The notes under the pieces: generated by a model
What the model saw: only the letters and a program-made list of their open reading frames with translations
Database searches by the model: none
Told to the model about the DNA's origin: nothing
Position numbers and translations under genes: made by a program
Part shown: positions 56,430 through 64,000 of the stretch, one piece after another
How positions within the stretch are numbered: the first letter of the stretch is position 1
How the letters are laid out: each line of letters opens with the position of its first letter
Origin: Nemertoderma westbladi
Lineage: Eukaryota; Xenacoelomorpha; Nemertodermatida; Nemertodermatidae
Length of the DNA stretch: 64,000 nucleotides
Assembly (NCBI GenBank): GCA_032718475.1
Contig: JAUCBJ010000128.1
Coordinates: forward strand, 1-64,000
Reading direction: 5' to 3'

Positions 56430-57330
56430 CGATTTTGACATGCTAATAACTTTGTCGGATTTAAAGCTGCCAAGTTGAAAATTTGTAGGTATCAATATGA
56501 GCAAAAGTTGAGATTTTTGAGAGACTTTCAGACACCATCAGTGCAATGGTCTCCCGCTAGAGGGCCACATGTCTAAACATTAAATGCCCTCCCATTTCTT
56601 TGCTTTTAATCCGTTTAAGCTGAAACTTGGCAGATATGTATTAGACCATTAGCTGTGACTTTCAAAGGAGGCGAATCCATCTGCAGTTCTCCAGTCTGCC
56701 GCTAGAGGGCCAAAGGTCTGAAAGTGAAATCGTTGTCGTCGTTACGATTTTGACATGCTAATAACTTTGTCGGATTTAAAGCTGCCAAGTTGAAAATTTG
56801 TAGGTATCAATATGAGCTAAAGTTGAGACGTTTGAGAGACTTTCAGACACCATCAGAGCAATAGTCTCCTGCTAGAGGGCCACATGTCTAAACGTTAAAT
56901 GTCCTCCCATTTCTTTGCTTTTAATCCATTTATGCTGAAATTTGGCAGATATGTACTAGACCATTAGCTGTGACTTTGAAAGAAGGAATTGAATTGAATT
57001 GAATTGAAGGCTAATCCGTGTGCAGTTCTTCAGTCTGCCGCTAGAGGGCGAAATGTTTGAAAGTGAAATCTTTCTCCCATCTCGTTATTTATGATCCGTT
57101 CAAGCTGAAACGTAGCAGATATGTAGTAGAAGTCGGCCTGAGTCTTTGGTGGGCAGTAAACGGTCTGGAGTCCTCCAGTCTGCCGCTAGAGGGCGAAATG
57201 TATAACTGTCCCCAATTCCTTGATATTAATTTATTTAAAGTGAATATTGGCATATGTACTAGAGCACATGCTGCGTCTTTCTGAGGAAGGTGGTCGATCT
57301 GCATTTCTCCAGTCTGCCGCTAGAGGTAAG
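56430..57330 (+). repeat. Diverged ~135-170 bp tandem units with CCGCTAGAGGGC
   Basis: Six units, each ending in a ccgctagagggc-like core at 56552, 56699, 56868, 57038, 57183 and 57317. Units share tttctttgcttttaatccg and ggcagatatgta. A short (gaatt)n tract is embedded at about 56986-57007. Confidence 0.85.
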
Positions 57331-57468
57331 CGGAAATTCAAGACGCTGGTCACACTACTAAACGCATTATTTCAACATTCTCAAATATACGCTCCATAAA
57401 TATTTCATGTTAATATTTTATTGATAATCAAGATATAAACCAAGCGGAATTGGGGTGTAAACGTTAAG

Positions 57469-57746
57469 CAGACACCTGGTGCAGACACCTGGTGCAGACA
57501 CCTGGTGCAGACAACTGGTGCAGACACCTGGTGCAGACACCTGGTGCAGACACCTGGTGCAGACACCTGGTGCAGACACCTGGTGTAGACACCTGGTGCA
57601 GACACCTGGTGGGTGCAGACACCTGGTGGGTGCAGACACCTGGTGCAGACACCTGGTGCAGACACCTGGTGCAGACACCTGGTGCAGACACCTGGTGCAG
57701 ACACCTGGTGGGTGCAGACACCTGGTGCAGACACCTGGTGCAGACA
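57469..57746 (+). repeat. 13-bp minisatellite cagacacctggtg
   Basis: About 20 nearly perfect copies, three of them extended by gggt to 17 bp and one with an aactgg variant. Because 13 is not a multiple of three, every frame is open on both strands and yields spurious ORFs. Each unit contains the E-box cacctg. Confidence 0.97.
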
Positions 57747-58170
57747 GTTAGGCAGACCGGTACTGAAATGAATTACACAATAGCCTACATTCGCAGAAAA
57801 GCCTTTCTAGAATTATCACTTATGACTACTTATTTGCGTGCATTTTTCACTGGGATTGGCTGCGTGCGTGTCTAGCGTCGTCTCTTTGATTACGTTGAAC
57901 CATTGGCAATATACAGAATGTTTTGATTGGACCTATAGGACTATGAACTTTGCGTGGAAGAATATAATGGTAGAAATCATAACAAATAATACTCATATAA
58001 CTTATATTTCGGCAGTTCTTTTAAATATGTAAACCTCTACCGGACTGCTGATTCATATACATTCCTAACATTCCACACCACATTCCAATAATATCCTAAT
58101 ACAGTAATACTTTCGAATTAGTACTTAAATTAAATTTAAGTCACGTGCTGCGCGAAGGCCCCACTTCGTG

Positions 58171-59093
58171 TAATGTATATCCGCCATGGGAGAAAACGAA
58201 ATTGCGACAACTATGGAGAATCGGGAAGCCTGGAAGGATGTCATTTCCACTGTCCGAGTTCGCTCGACTTAGTAGTATATCCGCCATTGACGTACTGTTG
58301 TTATGTAAAAGGTAGACCTAATCACACCAGTTACTAATTAAAATAATGTCTTAATAACTAATTATATTCATTCATACAATAAGCAATGTAGCCAATTAAG
58401 GCTGTGATTGACAAAGGCTGTGGTTAACCGCACAATTAATTAATTGAAAAAACAAAAATCAAACTAGTAGAGATCATATCCAAACCTGTATAAATATAAA
58501 TAAACGCAACGATATAACTAACACATGTACATACACTATATTAACTGTAGAGGGGGATACTGTCTCTCCTGCGAAAAGCAAAATATATTTATCAGTATTT
58601 TAATTAATGTAACTTAAAGAAATTGAGCCTTATTCGAAGAAATTCTACATGGGCATTTTGGACCTATACCGCCACTGCTTGGCTCTTTGGAAGTGTATTT
58701 CCGTAAAGCTCTATTGTATGGCTCTAGACAAACCCAAAGCAACATTAGTATGTGAACACAGAATTCCATTCCCCATTCATTTCAATGGTAGCCAACTTGT
58801 CTTTCTTGTATTGGGGGTAGACCACTGGTTAGCTTTCTGCTATTGTGTTATTCAAAGATAGCGGCAGGAATAAAGAGAAATACCGACCTCACTAATGGGC
58901 TGTTCCTTCAGGTCAGCTTAAGTTACAGTGTGAATGTTCAAGGGCGCCGCCAGTGGCCAGTCCACTCTGTCGTTATTGTGGCTTTATGAATGGAGTTCCT
59001 TTAGTAGTTTCAAAAGCTTTCATTCTATCTGCGCGCAAGAAGATGGGAGTTGAGTTGGGGTTGCGGTTGAGTGTGGGTGGAGTGATTGACAGG
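58171..59093. other. Spacer, no gene
   Basis: AT-rich noncoding sequence. A gtatatccgccat string occurs twice (about 58175 and 58274). A 70-codon ORF at 58649-58861 has no recognisable domain. Confidence 0.5.
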
Positions 59094-59210
59094 TTGTTGG
59101 AAGTTGTCTGATTCTGTTTGAAACTGTCTGAATCTGTTTGAAACTGTCTGAATCTGTTTGAAGTTGTTGGACTGTTGGAGTTTGTCTGAAAGTGTTTGAA
59201 GCTGTTGGAT
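59094..59210 (+). repeat. Second decamer tandem repeat
   Basis: About ten copies of ctgtttgaaa/ctgtctgaat, the same family and orientation as at 55090-55236, ending at a ggatccgatcggttcagatc stretch. Confidence 0.85.
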
Positions 59211-61523
59211 CCGATCGGTTCAGATCGGATCCGATGGCACTCTGTTGGTGAGCTGGACTGTAGTATTAGTGGGGGCAGGAATTGGGTTAGTTAGGAAGCC
59301 TAGATGTACCCGGGAGGGGCCTGCATACCTTACAGTAAGTAAGTTGCGAGTAAGTAGATTGCGAATTAGTCAATTGCGAATTATTATGTTGCGAATTATA
59401 TAATTGCAGATTGTATAATTGCAAGTTGTACTATTGTGATCTGTGATTGCTGACGCTGATTGGTGTGTTACTGAAGTGTGCCTATGATTACGAATACTTA
59501 GGTAGGCGCCCCTTTTCTCTTTGATTGATTTCTATTTCTTAGTTACAACAAATAATTACTGATTAGGTCAAAGTAATACGGCATTTTAGGCTATTACTAG
59601 CGAAACCTGTTGTGTAATAAATTAGAATTACGCATTCTGGAATTCTTAGTAATTAGTACGCTGTTACATATTTGTGACTGTAATTGATTAGTAAAATTAA
59701 GAATTAGTACGCAGCATAGCGGAGAGTAGCTAAGGTAATAATTTAGAGTACCGTAAACTATTCACGCTAAGCGGTTATTTGCATTAGCGGGCAATAAACT
59801 AGATCGCAATAGTCAGTACGCAAGACACTAGTGAGTTGCTGGCCTAAAGCCAGCTGCAGGCAAGTTTAGACCCAGAGCGGTATCACCTACGAAAGACATT
59901 GTACTGTACCATTTTGATTATTTTAAATATTCTCGCATTCACATATTCCGTTAGGGAACCCTCAGTATTCGCGATTAGAAAAGACGTAAGCATTGGCGTA
60001 TTTCAGTAGTAAAATTAGGCGTAAGAATATACTCTGAGTGTAAAGCCCCTCGCACTCGTCTTAAGTAAGCTTAGGGAGCCGACTCGGGTTTATTGTTTTG
60101 GTTATTCCCGCGTGGCTCATAGATTCGAACAGTTAGCTCTCTATCGAGCGATCGGTAGAGAAAGGAACAAGCGATTTTGCAGGAGTTGTGTAAATTTAGT
60201 AAAATATATTAGCGGACGGCAGATTAGCGCCATCCAACGGTAAGTAGCGGTTTTGTATTTAGCAACCCTTACAATTTAGTAATAGCACACTCCTGATCCC
60301 CTTTACTTAACAGTAGAGCAGTCTTTGTGTCTTATTGGTTAGGCGAGAGCTCATTAGGTTGGCAGAGAGGTATACGGGTATTTGTCTGTTCAACAGTTCT
60401 GCTGTTAGTCAGTTAGTATAGGTGTCGCGGTTGTTTAACAGTAAGGTATGTTTTTATTGGCTGTTGCTTGCAGCGGTCAATAGTGTATTCTTTTAGGCTG
60501 TTAGTTTAGATTACTGTATTCACTGGTTGCGTACAATAGTACAGTAGTACATTAGGCTGATTGCTGTTACTGCGTACGGTAGAAAGGACATTTGTTTTGC
60601 CGTACCACACACAGTATCATTAGGCTGTTAGGTTGGTGTACTGTTTTACTTACTGTACTGCGTACAGTGGAAGTACGGTAGTGCGTTTTTGCTAATTGCG
60701 AATACAGCAGTTCCTTAGGCCTTAGGGCAAATTGTAATTAGTAAGTTTTTTGAAAATTTTAGCTAGGTTTGCGAGAATTCAGTTTCGGTCAAAATTATTT
60801 TGTAAAATTCTAGAGTTTTGTACCGGTATGTTAGGTAACCGCTTAGTTATTTTATACCATCTGGAGATACATGGCAAGACGGAACTTCTGAGCTTGGGGT
60901 TCGTGTGGGTCTGCGGGTTCGGTTTGCAATCAGCGAAGGGACTGAATCTTTGGACGCGGACGTGGAATCTCACAGCAAACAAGGTTAGTTGTTCTGTTGG
61001 CACCATTGTGTTTGTGGAAGCAGTAAAAAATTACTGGTTGTTTAACTGCGAAGCTGAACTCAATTTATTAGTTAGGATAGTTAAGTTTAGCCGGCCATGG
61101 TTTTTTGAATCGCTCAAGTTAGAGAGAGAGTTAGAGAGAGTCGCAACCCGAAGATGTAGCCACGCGCTAGTGGATACATATAATATTTGAAATTAAAATT
61201 ACGTTGATTAGAGCTATATATGCAAAATTGGAATTATTTGGGTGGCAAATTTATTCTGAATATTTTGTATTAGATTCAGAAATTATTTTGTGTCATACCG
61301 GTATTTAATTGCTATAATAGCTATATAATAATATTTTTGTTTAAATATTGTACTAGTATTTGCTATACCCCATTAAATTCACAATATTGCATTGCGAATT
61401 TATTTGACATTTTGGACCAACTGATTATTTGACAAATAATTTGACCGTATTTCGGTTAAATTATAATTATATCTCGAACTTTTGCGAGATATTTTTGCCG
61501 GAAGGCAAAACATTATTAAGACT
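59211..61523 (+). other. Presumed 5' LTR/leader of fourth BEL-like element
   Basis: Noncoding, with runs of attgcgaatta/attgcaagttgt (59340-59450) and repeated gtactg/cagtac strings (60500-60680). It precedes the gag start at 61524. LTR ends cannot be fixed because the partner LTR would lie outside the window. Confidence 0.4.
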
Positions 61524-64000
61524 ATGAGTGTCTCAGACAAAGAGGCACTAGAGGACAGCTATGAGACGGCGGCTGGACCGCCGACTGACGATAGCGTAAA
61601 TATTACTGTTGACGACAATGCCGACTATGACGACGCAGCGAGCGATGCTGACGTAAGTGAACAGGAGGACGAGACAGTGACTAGTGAGGAAGAAGAACTA
61701 CCTCAGATAATAGTATTAGGATCCCCTACCGCTACTGTAAGGAAGGATTGTACAGCAGCCCGGACGGAGGTGAGTGATAGGGAGGGTAGTGTAGCAGAAG
61801 CGAGAGCCCGGAACCCGGTTTCCAGACCTGTGGGTATGGTAAGTGCCGTGGTCCCAGCGGCTGTTAGGAGTACCCGTAGTTCCCGAAATAATCCTTCAAG
61901 TCCACCAAGTGTGAGTCAGGTAAGCGAGAGAGAACTTGATATCGCGATAAAGAAGAAACTTCGCGCGCATGCCGGACATATAACTCGGACGACGGACAAG
62001 GTAAGGAAGATGTTAGCCGACTCAGCGAACATCGGACGGGAAGGGTTAGTAGAGATTAGAAGAGGATATAACTCAGCGTTATTCAAGCAGACGGAGGAGC
62101 TTGCAGTCCTAGTGAAGAAGGCAGTAGAGTCTCAGTCGAGCGACGTGGCGACGAGGATTTACGACAGGGTTTTAGCAGCCTTGTTAGAGCACCGCGAGTT
62201 ATCGGAGCGATTCCGACGAGTTAGGACGGAGAACTGGCTGCTATGGGCATCACAAGTGCAGGCGACTCAGGTAAGTGACGCAGAGTTGAGAGACTTAGTG
62301 GAGCGGGAAGAGATCCAAGATAAAGAAGAGCGCCGTTATCAGAGGGAAGTTACTAGCTGGCTGATGCAGAATGGAGTGGTGGTACCAAGCCAGGTGCTAC
62401 CGACGACGGAGAACATTCAACAGAAGACGTTGACTCCACCCGACGACGCATCCAGAGACAGTGGCGATTCCCAGGTTAGTCACGTGCGAGGGAAGGTTAT
62501 ATGTGCTAGATCCCTTGTTTCTCACAACTCGGCGGAGGAGAGAAGACGCCGACTGGACGAACAACAGGCGGAAGTTTTGCGTGCATCGGAAGCACGGAAG
62601 GAAGCCGAACGAGAAAGGGAGCGAACACGTAAGTTAGACGCAAAGTTGCGGGAGTTGGAAGAGAAAGGTAAGCGTGAGCAAGCGGAACGCGAACAGAAGG
62701 AACGCAAACTCCAACTTGAACGCGAACTCCAACTTGAACGCGAACAGAAAGAACGCGAACGGGAAGCGAAGAAACGCGAATTCCAACTTGAACGCGAACG
62801 TAAGGAACGCGAACTCGAGATCGAGAAAGAGCGACAAGCGTTGTATGAAGAAAAGGCGCGTGTGGAAGAAGAGAGCGCAGCGAGACGAGCGAGGGAAGAA
62901 GAAGAACGTAAACTGGCGCAGTTGGAAAGTGCGAGATTAAGTTTAGAGAGCGAAGAACGGACTAGGAAGGCGAACGAAATCGCCGAGAAGGGGATGTGAA
63001 TGATCGAAGAATGTGGGGCGAGTGTAGGGACCGAGTTGCGAGAACTGTTCGCACTGCAGAAGGCCGAACAGGAAGCGAGAACTCCGGCTATACGCGAGTC
63101 TACGACGACCAGAATTCCTATACCCGGTCCAGCTATTACGAGTACACGGATCGCTAAACCATTCTCTACATATCGCACGCCAGTTGGTATTAGTGCTTCA
63201 CCCATCGCCCAGGATCCACGTCATCGGAACACCACACCACTATACACCGAATGAGAGAATGAAGAGTTTAGAGAAACTCCGATGGGATGAGTATTTGGCG
63301 AACCGAACCCGCGGGTTTGGAATACGCGGACGGAGCGCCGACCCAGTTCGACGGAGAACTTCCGGGTTAAACCGGAAGAGGGATCATATGAGAGACAGCG
63401 GATTACTCAGATAGAGCCGACTATACAACAGAACCCTAGCCAGGAATTTATTACGAGGGATGAGTTAAGTGCTAGTTTAGCGCAAGCTATATCGCCGCAC
63501 ATCCAACCTATAACGGACATGCTTAGTAACCTACGGTTAAAGGAAGCAGCCCAGGTAAGAAGTAATTCTAATCCTAGCAGGCCTGAGTTAGACAAAGTCC
63601 AGCCTAGTCAACGAGTACGCATATCGGAGGAGACTATACCACATAGACCTCAGGTAAGGACGCCTGTCCCGAATATTCATAATCCCAATTTCGAAAATTC
63701 GGCGGAAAGATTTATTGAGGAGGCTTGGGTCAGGGCCTCGGCGCGCAAACCATCGCGAGCGCTAAGGACTGACACCGAGTCAAGCGATGAAGAGGAAGAC
63801 ATGAGACATCAGAAGTCCCGAAACTATAAGGAAAGAAGGACCGACGCGGAGCAGGTAAGTTGGAACCACCGGGAAAGGACCAGACTTAACAACCCTGCGG
63901 AACTAAACCATTTGTTAACCCGGAACGACGCAACCCTTAGGGACATAGGTAAGTTTGCTGCTAGGCAAGGACTGCCGACGCAACAACCCCAGAAGTTTAT
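61524..64000 (+). pseudogene. gag of fourth BEL-like element, three in-frame TGA, cut by window edge
   Basis: Starts at ATG 61524 (MSVSDKEALEDSYETAAG); the frame upstream has only a TTG. The N-terminus is acidic, followed by a helical region (about codons 140-270) and a long coiled coil (about 345-490), with LQLERELQLEREQKERE-type heptads. TGA codons at 62997-62999, 63252-63254 and about 63288-63290 interrupt the frame, but the same frame stays open otherwise to the right edge. It reads on through ITQIEPTIQQNPSQEF, FENSAERFIEEAWVRAS and DIGKFAARQGLPTQQPQKF, which would lead into the gag core. Architecture resembles the gag of the other BEL elements here. The zinc knuckles and pol would lie beyond the window. 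Confidence 0.7.

Larger units (their letters stand above)
56285..58170 (+). mobile_element. Repeat element (family B), same ends as 46373-49520
   Basis: Starts tgtggggcgagccacgaagt and ends with a block containing cgtgctgcgcgaaggcccca, the same as family A. It also shares the order head module, short tandem repeat (here gtc repeats, 56363-56427), then a segment with taataactttgtcgg comparable to taataactcggccaa in family A. The interior holds six diverged units of 135-170 bp, each with ccgctagagggc or a variant, and a 13-bp minisatellite. No protein-coding gene is supported. Confidence 0.7.

Noticed and set aside
57405-57875. Overlapping ORFs on both strands with Cys/His/Pro or Thr/Trp repeats
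   Set aside because: All are readings of the 13-bp minisatellite, which is open in every frame.
58649-58861. 70-codon ORF
   Set aside because: Isolated, no recognisable domain, length within chance expectation.
60750-61190. 146-codon ORF before the fourth gag
   Set aside because: No domain, begins with a non-ATG-like context in the presumed leader, and no support from composition.

Overview
The window is nuclear DNA from an animal, most likely a marine or other invertebrate. The evidence is three recognisable animal genes (eIF3j, an HTATIP2/TIP30-like oxidoreductase and WDR46/UTP7), BEL/Pao LTR retrotransposons (a superfamily known only from animals), non-LTR retrotransposon pieces and a tRNA-derived SINE. 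I cannot name the phylum from the sequence. All three host genes read as uninterrupted single exons, which is unusual for these families in animals. Everything else is repeat or mobile DNA, much of it recent.

Layout. 1-500 is a diverged relative of an LTR found later in the window. 725-4233 is a 63-bp tandem array attached to a tRNA-derived SINE (4236-4405, minus strand). 4732-5885 is a terminal-inverted-repeat element. 6528-7265 is eIF3j. 9575-10383 is a second SINE plus 63-bp array in the opposite orientation.

10581-35383 is a three-level nest. (a) The outer element is a minus-strand BEL/Pao-type element with 1.25-kb LTRs and a TGTAG target duplication. It has lost reverse transcriptase, most of RNase H and integrase, and carries an extra zinc-knuckle ORF (13361-11913). 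(b) Inside its gag gene sits a very young plus-strand BEL/Pao element (18327-31007, LTRs nearly identical, CTGCC duplication). (c) Inside the integrase region of that element sits a truncated, internally deleted LINE (26715-28203) bounded by a perfect 12-bp duplication.

35.4-43.5 kb holds tandemly duplicated noncoding DNA, a GGGGCGATAA cluster, the HTATIP2-like gene (37616-38308), WDR46 (41116-42780) and a TTA-flanked MITE (42903-43520). 44.4-45.8 kb is a decayed LINE. 46.4-49.5 kb is a head-to-tail duplicated element whose termini recur at 56285-58170. 50.6-55.1 kb is a third BEL-like gag-protease region, broken by one stop and two frameshifts. 61.5 kb to the right edge is a fourth gag gene, cut by the window edge.

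The host genes do not form an operon or pathway. eIF3j acts in translation initiation and WDR46 in small-subunit rRNA processing; the HTATIP2-like protein is a predicted NAD(P)-binding protein. The strongest candidates for something new are the RT-less BEL derivative with its extra zinc-knuckle ORF and near-identical LTRs, the SINE that carries a variable 63-bp satellite, and the repeat family sharing a 20-bp head and a 21-bp tail at 46 kb and 56 kb. All coordinates and repeat comparisons were made by eye, so boundaries of diverged repeats are approximate.
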